Source: an uncultured bacterium (GTDB taxonomy: Bacteria; Bacteroidota; Bacteroidia; Bacteroidales; Muribaculaceae). Taken from it: a stretch of DNA of 28,218 bases. Each line of letters begins with the position of its first letter. Position 1 is the stretch's first letter. Of the stretch, positions 1 through 6,437 are shown piece after piece. Both the position numbers and the translations under genes were made by a program. Below the pieces are notes generated by a model that worked only from the letters and a program-made list of their open reading frames with translations, was not told the DNA's origin and made no database searches. The stretch is taken from assembly GCA_946184715.1 (NCBI GenBank), contig CAMHGU010000005.1, forward strand, positions 1 through 28,218, read 5' to 3'.

Positions 1-51
1 AGGCCAATTGAGGACAAAGGGCAGAACACTCTGCCCAAGGAGGACGAATAA
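1..51 (+). CDS. C-terminal end of an unrecognised upstream gene (partial)
   Basis: Frame 1 is open from the window edge to a TAA at 49-51 and encodes 16 residues ending LPKEDE, a polar, charged tail. The fragment is too short to assign. It stops 11 bases before the ATG of the truncated dehydrogenase. This is odd, because the missing N-terminal half of that enzyme should lie exactly here. The other two frames contain stops or give no dehydrogenase-like sequence. Confidence 0.35.
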   Translation, partial: RPIEDKGQNTLPKEDE

Positions 52-62
52 GAACTGAACCG

Positions 63-359
63 ATGGCGCCTGCCTACAGCGCGACTAAGGCCTATCAAAT
101 CAACTATATGGAGGCTTTGCGCAAAAAAGCTTTCAAGGCTGGCGGAAAAGTCATCGTCACTGACATTCGGCCAGGTCTTGTCAATACGGCAATGGCCAAA
201 GGCGAGGGCCTCTTCTGGGTGATGCCCGTCGAAAAGGTTGCCAGCCAGATCTGTGCAGCCATTCGCAAGCGCAAGTCTAAAGTGTATGTCACAAAGCGTT
301 GGCACGTTCTCGCCATTATCAACAAGAATTTATCATTCACATTATATAAGAGAATGTAA
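63..359 (+). pseudogene. Short-chain dehydrogenase/reductase, C-terminal fragment
   Basis: The 98-residue product starts MAPAYSATK, which carries the SDR active-site YxxxK motif (Tyr5, Lys9). It continues with the IRPGLVNTAMAK segment that follows the cofactor-binding strand in classical SDRs. The family is normally about 240-260 residues. The Rossmann TGxxxGIG nucleotide-binding motif, the NAG motif and the catalytic Ser, all N-terminal to YxxxK, are absent. The same frame hits a TGA at 9-11 and shows no SDR sequence between that stop and the ATG. The fragment alone could not bind NAD(P)H in the usual way, so I call it a remnant; a local assembly break would look the same. An ECF sigma gene follows 84 bases downstream. 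Confidence 0.6.
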
Positions 360-443
360 CTTCGTATTTTAGAAAATAGATAAATCGGAATTTATGTAGT
401 TTTTTCATTCGTTTGTTGTCTAACGGGTAAGAACGAATAAGAA

Positions 444-929
444 ATGGAAACAAAAGAGCAAAGATTTTCAAGAGTCGTTGAAGAATATAAGCGGACAATC
501 TATACGGTCTGCTATATGTTCTCCAAGGATGAAGACGAGGTGAATGACCTGTTTCAGGAGATCCTGATCAGACTCTGGCAGGGATTTGATTCCTTCGAGG
601 GGAAAAGTGATATCAAGACGTGGATTTACCGTGTCAGCCTCAACTACTGTTTGAATTTCGACAAGAAGCAGAAGCGGGCTGGTAATCGGGTGAGTCTCGA
701 CATGGACGTCAAACCCTATGAGGACAATTATGAGAAATCCCTGCAGGTCAAGCATCTCTACAAGAGAATCAATGCGCTCGGACTCGTTGACAGAAGTGTC
801 ATCCTGTTGTGGCTCGAAGGCCTGAGCTATGACGAAATCGGCGCCATCCTCGGCATTTCTGTCAAGAACGTTTCCATCAAACTTGTTCGCATCAAAGAAC
901 AGTTAAAAAAATGTCTAACATCTAAATGA
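444..929 (+). CDS. ECF-type RNA polymerase sigma factor (sigma-70 family)
   Basis: This 161-residue protein has the two-domain layout of extracytoplasmic-function sigma factors. Region 2 spans about residues 10-78, with the helix containing DLFQEILIRLWQ and the promoter-melting segment KTWIYRVSLNYCL. Region 4 spans about residues 105-157, with the helix-turn-helix LSYDEIGAILGISVKNVSIKL. Region 3 is absent, as expected. The stop TGA overlaps the next gene's ATG (ATGA), so the two are translationally coupled, and the partner is probably its membrane anti-sigma or regulator. Base composition is visibly less GC-rich than genes after 2.4 kb, which hints at separate ancestry. The upstream 84 bases have no TAnnTTTG box; a GTTTGTTG-N-TCTAA segment around 411-424 could be an ECF-type or autoregulated promoter, but this is speculative. 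Confidence 0.9.
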   Translation: METKEQRFSRVVEEYKRTIYTVCYMFSKDEDEVNDLFQEILIRLWQGFDSFEGKSDIKTWIYRVSLNYCLNFDKKQKRAGNRVSLDMDVKPYEDNYEKSLQVKHLYKRINALGLVDRSVILLWLEGLSYDEIGAILGISVKNVSIKLVRIKEQLKKCLTSK

Positions 930-1543
930 GCAAAACAATGGAACCCGTGGATATCGACTCTAAAGAACTGCAGGAACTCAAGTCAGAGTTCAACGAACTG
1001 AAGGAAACGCTGAATAAGCAGCGAATCGTGAACAAAGAGCTCCTGGCGCAAGTCCAGAAACAAAAAGCTTCTTTCATCGGGAAAGACCTCACAAAAAGAA
1101 TGTCAATGGACATTATCACGATTCCGATGATCATTGTCATTTGCCATGCTGTCGGGTGGCCGATGTGGTTTGCCGCCGCCGTGTCGATCTGGGCATTGAT
1201 CGATCTCCTCGCAGTGCTTGTGGGAAGGAAAAGATTTGATACGCAGAAAATGCTTGATGACGATGTCCTTACTGTGGCAAAGACCGTCAAAGAGTACAAG
1301 AAGTTTTATCATCTGTCAGTGATGATTGGGGCAATTCCGGCCGTAGCCCTGGTTGCTTTTATTCTCATCCGAATCTACACACAATCGGCCCCCGATGAGA
1401 ATATGCTGTTCCCGACGGCCATTTATATCCTTACCTGTGTGGCTGGTGTTTTGTTTTCTGTCAAAACGTACAGGAAAAAGATGGAAGCTTGCGATAATCT
1501 AATTGACTCGCTGGAAAACGAGTCGGAATCAATAACAGCTTAA
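926..1543 (+). CDS. Membrane protein coupled to ECF sigma factor, putative anti-sigma/regulator
   Basis: This 205-residue protein overlaps the sigma gene by four bases. Residues 1-50 are highly charged and probably a cytoplasmic coiled coil (heptad-like Leu spacing in the ELQELKSEFNELKETL region). Four hydrophobic segments follow: roughly residues 62-77 and 80-98, then two more in the 130-180 range. The protein ends in a charged tail. I do not recognise a named family, and no zinc-binding anti-sigma HxxxCxxC motif is visible. The role as cognate regulator of the upstream sigma factor is inferred from coupling, size and topology only. The gene has the same low-GC composition as the sigma gene. 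Confidence 0.75.
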   Translation: MSKTMEPVDIDSKELQELKSEFNELKETLNKQRIVNKELLAQVQKQKASFIGKDLTKRMSMDIITIPMIIVICHAVGWPMWFAAAVSIWALIDLLAVLVGRKRFDTQKMLDDDVLTVAKTVKEYKKFYHLSVMIGAIPAVALVAFILIRIYTQSAPDENMLFPTAIYILTCVAGVLFSVKTYRKKMEACDNLIDSLENESESITA

Positions 1544-1550
1544 AATCACA

Positions 1551-1594
1551 GGGGACAGGCTTTTGAATTAAATTCACTTCAAAAACCTGTCCCC
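1551..1594. repeat. Imperfect inverted repeat (16-bp arms), REP-like or terminator hairpin
   Basis: The left arm GGGGACAGGCTTTTGA (1551-1566) is complementary to the right arm TCAAAAACCTGTCCCC (1579-1594) at 15 of 16 positions, with a 12-base A+T-rich loop. It lies 7 bases after the stop of the membrane-protein gene, so it could terminate the sigma operon, although no T-run follows the stem on either strand. The GGGGACAGG ends resemble REP-type sequences mobilised by Y1 transposases (from memory); no such transposase is in the window. Confidence 0.6.
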
Positions 1595-1736
1595 CATATT
1601 TATTCGGACTGCTATCATATAGCAGCGGCCTATCTCGATATCCCTTGTTGGAACTTCTGAATTCGCCCATCATATCTGCCATCGGCAATGTCGTGGACTT
1701 CATGGTCGGCACGTCTGAGCTCGTTAGCATTGAATC

Positions 1737-2053
1737 GTAAGCATCCGAAAGGGGGCGGATTGAGGGGGAGTTCGGGGCGTTGTAACTTTGTCGGCAAAAA
1801 AGTTATGTTCAATCTCAATGAGAATAACCGGATTGTGATGGCGCAGCAGCCGACGGATATGCACAAGGGCGTGAACACGCTTTGCGGGCAGGTGCGGCTG
1901 GTGGGCCTGGACCCTGCCGATGGCAAGGTGTACATATTCGTGGGCACGAGCCGCAAGGTGATGAAGATTCTTCACTGGGAGAATGGTGGCTATGTGGTGT
2001 ACTATAAGCGTCTCGAGCAGGGTCGTTTTCAACCTCGCATCTTTCTGCGCTAA
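1737..2053 (+). mobile_element. IS66-family element, left-end remnant
   Basis: The sequence from 1737 begins GTAAGCATCCGAAAGGGGGC, matching the GTAAGC start typical of IS66-family terminal inverted repeats. The accessory gene tnpB begins 68 bases later. There is no room for the usual tnpA, and tnpC (the DDE transposase) is absent. No matching right end (complement ending GCTTAC) was found between 2054 and 2422. The element therefore survives only as its left end plus most of tnpB. The junction with unrelated sequence is near 2045-2055. Confidence 0.6.
1805..2053 (+). pseudogene. tnpB: IS66 accessory protein TnpB, C-terminally truncated
   Basis: The 82-residue product from ATG 1805 shows the TnpB (IS66 Orf2) signature: PTDMHKGVNTLCG, then GKVYIFVGTSRKVMKILHWENGGY, then YYKRLEQGRF (shown here in pieces of the family pattern). 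TnpB proteins are usually about 110-120 residues. This copy stops right after PRIFLR, where the family continues with a segment containing W-D-x-L-x-L-L-x-E-G. The same frame is open upstream to 1688, but that extension has no TnpB similarity and crosses the IS left end, so 1805 is the start. TnpB is needed for IS66 transposition by an unknown mechanism; here it is inert without TnpC. Confidence 0.65.
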
Positions 2054-2064
2054 GGCTCTGCAAC

Positions 2065-2084
2065 TTGCAATTGCGCAATTGCAA
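2065..2084. repeat. 20-bp perfect palindrome
   Basis: TTGCAATTGC is followed directly by its own reverse complement GCAATTGCAA with no spacer. The neighbouring bases (GCAACTTGC before, ATTGCATCTTGCAT after) are further variants of the same TTGCAA theme. The function is unknown; it is not followed by a T-run. Confidence 0.7.
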
Positions 2085-2157
2085 ATTGCATCTTGCATCG
2101 GCCGCTACCGCAATCGGCAAGGCTCCTGTGAAACCTGAAATCTGAAATTGGGGGGGT

Positions 2158-2177
2158 GTGTTCTGTGTTCTGTGTTC
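2158..2177. repeat. Tandem heptamer repeat (GTGTTCT, nearly three copies)
   Basis: Two perfect GTGTTCT units are followed by GTGTTC, directly after a G8 run. This is low-complexity intergenic sequence and a likely slippage site. Confidence 0.65.
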
Positions 2178-2375
2178 AATCGGGTTAACGTGCTGTGGTA
2201 TAGGTAGTTAGGTCTTATGAGCGTGGAACAAGGCGGGTGGTTTTACCCTATTGCGCCGCAAGGGTTGTTCATATTAATCAGGGTCTAATACGTTGTTTAT
2301 CAGTCGGTTATCCTATGTGAACAATGAACAGTGGACAACGGGCCATTTTTTTTCGGGCGTTGCGCAACTTTTCAC

Positions 2376-2383
2376 TATCTTCG
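2376..2383 (+). promoter_or_regulatory. Probable -7 box of the DUF6249/ECF sigma module
   Basis: TATCTTCG matches the Bacteroidota TAnnTTTG element at 7 of 8 positions and ends 39 bases before the ATG at 2423. The matching -33 position holds only TTTCG, so the promoter is weak or needs an alternative sigma factor. Confidence 0.45.
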
Positions 2384-2422
2384 TGCGTCAATATGACAGA
2401 AACCGATAAAAACCGATAAGAT

Positions 2423-3226
2423 ATGAACAACTTGATGAAACGAACGATTATGTGCATTGTGGCTGCCGCCGTTGCTATCAGCGCAATAGCTGTGCCCAAA
2501 ATCGACTTCAAAGGCGTGAAGGTGGTGTCGCAAGGCGACTCGCTGATGATAATAGCCGGAAGCGATACCACTTTTATGGCCTCTGGTGCCGCCCTCTCGG
2601 CTGCGCTGGGCGATACTCTCTGGGACGCTGCCGGCGCCACGTCGATTGAATACGAGAACACCGATGCCTACGACATCGCGACGCTCGATAAAGAGCGCGA
2701 GATGGCGCGCCTGACGGCCGTCACGGTGCAGACCGTGGTGGTCACGATATCGATAGCACTGCTGGGTGTGGTGTTCCTCGTGCTGCTGTTTATGTATCTG
2801 CGCCACAGGGCTAAATATAAGGTGATACGCCAAGCCATCGATGCGCGCTATGAGTTGCCGCAAGGGATATTCGGCGGCAATACCTATGTGACCAACTATG
2901 GCACCCCGCAGCCCGCCGCCCCCGCGGCCGCCGCTCCGGCGCAGGTACCGACCGATGGCGCCACCCCGCCGCCGCTCCCCGGCGAGGACCCGCAAGCCGG
3001 CGCTGTGCCGCCCGCTGCTCCCTTCATCGCCACCGGCTTCAATATGGACTGGGCGCTCGTGCGTGGCCCCATCACCACGCTCGCCGTGGGCGTCGGGCTG
3101 ATGCTCTTCTTCCTCATCGCCGGCGCTAAGGAGGTTGCGGCTGTGATGCTTATCCCGGCCCTGATAGGCGGCGCTCGGCTATTCGTGGTGTACCAGAATC
3201 AGAAACAGGCGCAGAGCCGCAGGTAA
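2423..3226 (+). CDS. DUF6249-like membrane protein of ECF sigma module
   Basis: The 267-residue protein has an N-terminal signal peptide or anchor (about residues 5-23), a short periplasmic region to about 90 and one strong transmembrane helix (about 101-125, VVVTISIALLGVVFLVLL). A Pro/Ala-rich linker with APAAAAPA and PPPLPGED follows at about 158-195, then two closely spaced hydrophobic helices (about 212-250). The ending is basic. This layout fits the DUF6249-type proteins found beside ECF sigma genes in Bacteroidales; the family name is from memory and moderately sure. The sigma gene starts 50 bases downstream, suggesting a shared transcript and a role in membrane signalling to it. An alternative start at 2435 (Met5) cannot be excluded. 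Confidence 0.75.
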   Translation: MNNLMKRTIMCIVAAAVAISAIAVPKIDFKGVKVVSQGDSLMIIAGSDTTFMASGAALSAALGDTLWDAAGATSIEYENTDAYDIATLDKEREMARLTAVTVQTVVVTISIALLGVVFLVLLFMYLRHRAKYKVIRQAIDARYELPQGIFGGNTYVTNYGTPQPAAPAAAAPAQVPTDGATPPPLPGEDPQAGAVPPAAPFIATGFNMDWALVRGPITTLAVGVGLMLFFLIAGAKEVAAVMLIPALIGGARLFVVYQNQKQAQSRR

Positions 3227-3276
3227 CCATCATCAGTCATCATCGCCCCCACTACAGTTAATTATCAGATAAAACA

Positions 3277-3810
3277 ATGCTGAGCCGACTTGAAGAGATA
3301 GCTCTTGTGGCCAAGTGCGTGCTGGCCGATGACCGGCACGCCTTCGGCCGGCTCGTTGAGGCTTACCAGCAGAGCCTGCGCCAGTTCTTTATGAACTTGA
3401 CTATGGGCGATGCTTTCCTCAGCGACGACCTCGCGCAGGACACCTTCCTCAAGGCTTACACTTCGATTCGCTCCTTCCGCGGCACGGCACGATTCGGCAC
3501 GTGGCTCTATCGCATAGGCTACAACGAGTTTATCTCTTACCGCCGGCGCCGCAGCGAGGCCGGCGAGGAGACTATAGCCGCCGAGCCGGGCTTCGACCCG
3601 TCAAGCTCCACCGAGGCCGCCATCGACATCAACGCCGCAATGCGCTCGCTCAGCGACTCCGAAAGGGCCGTGGTGACTCTCTTCTACTTCGACGACCTCC
3701 CCATCAAGCGCATCGCCGATATCCTGCTGATGCCGGAGAATACAGTGAAATCTCATCTACATCGCGCCAAGCAACATCTGGCGCAAACCATTAACTATCA
3801 GAAACTATGA
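3277..3810 (+). CDS. ECF-type RNA polymerase sigma factor (sigma-70 family)
   Basis: The protein has 177 residues. Region 2 (about 22-88) includes LAQDTFLKAYTSIRSFRG and GTWLYRIGYNEFISYRRRR, the core-binding and -10 recognition helices. Region 4 (about 120-172) includes SDSERAVVTLFYFDDLPIKR and the helix-turn-helix ILLMPENTVKSHLHRAKQHL, typical of Bacteroidota ECF factors. The TGA overlaps the ATG of the next gene by four bases. It sits between two membrane-protein genes that probably control its release. It is GC-rich like the core genes and clearly different in sequence from the first sigma factor at 0.4-0.9 kb. Confidence 0.93.
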   Translation: MLSRLEEIALVAKCVLADDRHAFGRLVEAYQQSLRQFFMNLTMGDAFLSDDLAQDTFLKAYTSIRSFRGTARFGTWLYRIGYNEFISYRRRRSEAGEETIAAEPGFDPSSSTEAAIDINAAMRSLSDSERAVVTLFYFDDLPIKRIADILLMPENTVKSHLHRAKQHLAQTINYQKL

Positions 3811-4151
3811 CCAGTGACAACCGAAACACCGATAACCGAGCCGCCCTCATCAGCGACGAGCAGCTGCGCAGCCTGCTCCGCGAGAGCGTGACCAAGGCCG
3901 GCGACAACCCGTGGTTTACTCGCCGTGTGCTCAACCGCCTGCCCGCGAGGCGCGAGCGAGGCAGCGCCTGGGCCGTGCTGCTCTATGCCGCCGCTCTGGT
4001 GGTGTGTGTAGGCCTCTGGTGGTATATGCTCTCCTCGGCCGACATCATGGTCATCACTCTCGGCGACCTCGTGAAGGGGCTGGTGCTGATTGTCGTCACC
4101 TTCGCCCTTGTGGCAAGCATCGTCCACACCGCGGTCACCTCCCCCTCCTGA
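3807..4151 (+). CDS. Small two-helix membrane protein, putative anti-sigma factor
   Basis: This 114-residue product overlaps the sigma gene by the ATGA arrangement. Residues 1-50 are soluble and charged (RNTDNRAALISDEQLRSLL, then an NPWFTRRVLNRLP segment). The helices at about 53-73 and 84-108 are hydrophobic. The NPWFTRRVLNRLP region before the first membrane helix resembles the juxtamembrane part of small Bacteroidales proteins annotated beside sigma factors. The function as the cytoplasmic sigma-binding partner is inferred from coupling and topology; no zinc-binding motif is present. Confidence 0.75.
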   Translation: MTSDNRNTDNRAALISDEQLRSLLRESVTKAGDNPWFTRRVLNRLPARRERGSAWAVLLYAAALVVCVGLWWYMLSSADIMVITLGDLVKGLVLIVVTFALVASIVHTAVTSPS

Positions 4152-4184
4152 CGCTCCACTCCGCAACTCGCCTATATTATTACG

Positions 4185-4215
4185 AAGAGGGAAGCTGATT
4201 TTCGGCTTTTCTCTT
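4185..4215 (+). terminator. Hairpin terminator of the ECF sigma operon
   Basis: AAGAGGGAAGC (4185-4195) pairs with GCTTTTCTCTT (4205-4215) over 11 positions, two of them G-U wobbles, with a 9-base loop. TGCTTTTTGC follows. The hairpin begins 34 bases after the stop of the small membrane protein and its right arm overlaps the -33 element of the next promoter, a compact terminator/promoter arrangement. Confidence 0.5.
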
Positions 4216-4244
4216 TGCTTTTTGCAGGGCAATCAGTACTTTTG
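4214..4244 (+). promoter_or_regulatory. Consensus Bacteroidota promoter of the LRR/dockerin gene
   Basis: TTTG at 4214-4217, a 19-base spacer, and a perfect TAnnTTTG box (TACTTTTG, 4237-4244). The ATG is 16 bases after the box, so the leader is very short. Confidence 0.8.
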
Positions 4245-4260
4245 TGGAGAGTAAAACAAG

Positions 4261-5184
4261 ATGACTGTGATGAAACGATTACGTCCGGCTATGTTGCTGC
4301 TCGCAGCCGTGATGGCTACGGCCGCCGCGGCCTCGAGCCGGTATATCCGCTTTGAGTGCCAGCGCAATGGCGTCACTTACGACTGCTCTTTCACGCTCTA
4401 CGACACCGGCGAGGCCCGCGCAATGACGGCCACGGCGCAGCGTGCCGATGCCGACGCTATCCCGACACTCCTGTCACTGCCGCGGGCGGTCACTTCGCCC
4501 GATTACCCCGACGTGGAATTTCCGGTGGAGGCTATAGGCGCCGGCGCCTTTGCCGGTTGCGGCCGGCTGCGAAGCCTCGACCTCGGCGCCACCGGCATCA
4601 CGACGATAGGGCAGCGGGCCTTCGCGGAGTGCTCGCAGCTGCACTCGGTGACGTTGCCGGCATCGCTCGTCACTCTCGGCACCCGCGCCTTCAGCAAGTG
4701 CACGGCGCTCACTCGGGCCGACTTGCCCGCCGAGCTTAAGGAGCTGGGGCTTTACGTCTTCGAGCAGTGCGCCGCGCTATCGAGCGTCGCTATCCCCGCC
4801 GGGCTCGACACCTTCGGCAGCTACCTGCTCGATGGCTGCAGCTCAATCACTACGGTGGTGTGCAAGCTGCCCGCTCCCGAGCTTAAGGCGCTCGGCCTTC
4901 CCGATGCGGCTTATGCCGCCGCCACGCTCTATGTGCCCGCCGGAAGAGCCGCGCTCTATAGCGCTGTGGCCGACTGGAACCGCTTCGGCCATATCGTCGA
5001 AGCCGGCGATGTCAATGCCGACGACAGCCTCGACTCGGCCGACGTGTCGGTGCTCCTCGAGATGGTCCTCGCCGGTGGCGTCGCCGATGGCGTGCAGCTG
5101 ATGCTCGCTGATGTCAATGCCGACGGCGCCCTCGACTCGGCCGACGTGGCCATCCTGCTCGAGCTTGTGCTCTCTAGCCGCTGA
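4261..5184 (+). CDS. Secreted BspA-type leucine-rich repeat protein with C-terminal dockerin-like domain
   Basis: The 307-residue protein has a signal peptide (about residues 5-25, hydrophobic, ending AAAASS). A small beta-type region follows to about 88, then five tandem repeats of 22-23 residues (about 91-200) with the LRR_5/BspA pattern AF-x-x-C-x-x-L-x-x-(V/L)-x-(L/I)-P. A capping segment (about 221-246, LYVPAGRAALYSAVADWNRF) is also typical of this family. Residues 249-307 form two calcium-loop repeats, DVNADDSLDSADV and DVNADGALDSADV, as in type I dockerins. BspA-like proteins mediate binding or protein interactions at the cell surface. No type 9 secretion tail or sortase signal is visible. 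It has its own promoter and probably shares a transcript with the lipoprotein gene 36 bases downstream. Confidence 0.85.
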   Translation: MTVMKRLRPAMLLLAAVMATAAAASSRYIRFECQRNGVTYDCSFTLYDTGEARAMTATAQRADADAIPTLLSLPRAVTSPDYPDVEFPVEAIGAGAFAGCGRLRSLDLGATGITTIGQRAFAECSQLHSVTLPASLVTLGTRAFSKCTALTRADLPAELKELGLYVFEQCAALSSVAIPAGLDTFGSYLLDGCSSITTVVCKLPAPELKALGLPDAAYAAATLYVPAGRAALYSAVADWNRFGHIVEAGDVNADDSLDSADVSVLLEMVLAGGVADGVQLMLADVNADGALDSADVAILLELVLSSR

Positions 5185-5220
5185 TGTCATTCAATCGATA
5201 ACCCATAACCCCATAATACG

Positions 5221-6366
5221 ATGATGAAAAAAAGTGTAACTGCAATATGCTGCGCCGCGGCGCTCCTCGTGCTCGCCGCCGGTTGTAAAGGGCGCAAAGC
5301 CGAAGCCGCCCTTGAGGTGAAACCCGTCAACGGCACCATCGAGCAATCGCTCGCCGGCGACCGCGCCCCCGAGAGCGTGGCCCGGGCGTTGCTGAGCGTG
5401 AGCATCGACGACCGCTTCGAGAATGTCCTCGATGAGAACCCTGCCGGCATCAAGATATGGAGCTTGCTCCGATGCTCCGATGAGACGTCGGCCGAAGGCT
5501 TTGGCATCGTGGCCGAGAAAGGCTCCACGCTTACCACCTTCCCCAATGTGCGCCACGGCAATAACCCTCGGGCCTACTTCGACAACGCCACGGGCCGAGT
5601 GTGGCTGGTGGGCGCCGCCAGCGAAGGCACGGGCGTGCGCATCGAGTGCCCTTATCTGTTGGGCTTCGATGAGGCCGACAATGCCCGCATAGTGACGCAA
5701 ATCGACCCCTACGACCTCCAGGAACGCCTCCGGGAGCGCCTCAGCTACTCCGTGGAGGGCAAGCAGGTGAGCTTCTACGCCGAGAACCGGCAGATAGCGC
5801 AGGTGGTGTGCTCCACTACCGATATGGGCAATATCTACGACGATGCCGTGTGGATAGGCGAGCAGATAAGCTACGACTTCGACGGGCAGCGGCTCATCGC
5901 CAAGGTGACCCCGGGCGTGAGCTTCGTCACCGGCAAGGTGCTTTTCTACGACGATATGCCCACCTTCAGCATCCCCGTGACGGTCACCGACGACGGCTTC
6001 GAGCTCGACACCATCAGCCTCGACGTGCCGCAGCCCGATGCCGAGCATAACCACGCCGTAGCCCCCGCCGATGCCGCTGCATTCGAGGGCACTTTCTACG
6101 ACGAGAACGGCTCGCCCGATTTGGTAATCAAGCGCCGCCCCGACGGCCGCTACGACGTCACCATCGGCATCTTCCGCCTCACCACTCTCGACGATGGAGT
6201 GGGGGAGATGACCGCCGAGGGCCTGCACTTCACCGCCACCGATGCCGCAGGCAACCCGATAGGCGGCATCATCAAGCTCGAGGGCAACACTGCCACCGTG
6301 GTATTCACCGAAAGCACCTGGGGCCTTATCAACAATGGCGACTCTTTCGCCTATACCAAAAAATGA
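5221..6366 (+). CDS. Predicted outer-membrane lipoprotein of unknown function
   Basis: The 381-residue protein starts MMKKSVTAICCAAALLVLAA followed by Gly21-Cys22, a clear lipobox (LAAGC). The charged KGRKAEA stretch after Cys22 may act as a surface-export signal, though it is basic rather than acidic. The C-terminal part (about 285-381) contains GTFYDENGSPDLVIKRRPDG and a beta-rich run ending in TESTWGLINNGDSFAYTKK, suggesting a lipocalin-like or beta-sandwich domain. I do not recognise the family with confidence. The gene lies 36 bases after the LRR/dockerin gene on the same strand with no promoter between, so the two are probably co-expressed. Confidence 0.75.
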   Translation: MMKKSVTAICCAAALLVLAAGCKGRKAEAALEVKPVNGTIEQSLAGDRAPESVARALLSVSIDDRFENVLDENPAGIKIWSLLRCSDETSAEGFGIVAEKGSTLTTFPNVRHGNNPRAYFDNATGRVWLVGAASEGTGVRIECPYLLGFDEADNARIVTQIDPYDLQERLRERLSYSVEGKQVSFYAENRQIAQVVCSTTDMGNIYDDAVWIGEQISYDFDGQRLIAKVTPGVSFVTGKVLFYDDMPTFSIPVTVTDDGFELDTISLDVPQPDAEHNHAVAPADAAAFEGTFYDENGSPDLVIKRRPDGRYDVTIGIFRLTTLDDGVGEMTAEGLHFTATDAAGNPIGGIIKLEGNTATVVFTESTWGLINNGDSFAYTKK

Positions 6367-6379
6367 GACCCCGCGAGGC

Positions 6380-6410
6380 TTGTTTTTTAGCCGCAGGTTG
6401 AGTACCTTTG
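6380..6410 (+). promoter_or_regulatory. Consensus Bacteroidota promoter of the delta' gene
   Basis: TTG at 6380-6382, a 20-base spacer and TACCTTTG at 6403-6410. The -7 box overlaps the upstream ATG at 6408, which rules that ATG out as the start and supports the start at 6438. Confidence 0.8.
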
Positions 6411-6437
6411 TGGGAAATAGATTCCTCACTTACTGCA

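Larger units (their letters stand above)
2054..2422. other. Gene-free scar with simple repeats
   Basis: No credible coding region is visible on either strand in these 369 bases. The stretch holds a 20-bp perfect palindrome, a tandem heptamer repeat, a run of eight G at about 2149-2156 and a weak promoter at its end. It probably represents decayed sequence flanking the IS66 remnant. Confidence 0.6.

Noticed and set aside
5191..6429. 412-codon minus-strand open frame opposite the lipoprotein
   Set aside because: It mirrors a GC-rich gene with a clear lipobox and lacks any domain; its His/Gly/Val-rich composition is typical of antisense frames in such DNA. The same applies to the frames opposite delta' (6426-7511), the AddB-like gene and preA (23404-24888).
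6408..6437. Upstream ATG extending the delta' protein by 10 residues
   Set aside because: It lies inside the -7 box of a consensus promoter; the family N-terminus matches MRFSDIYGN from 6438.
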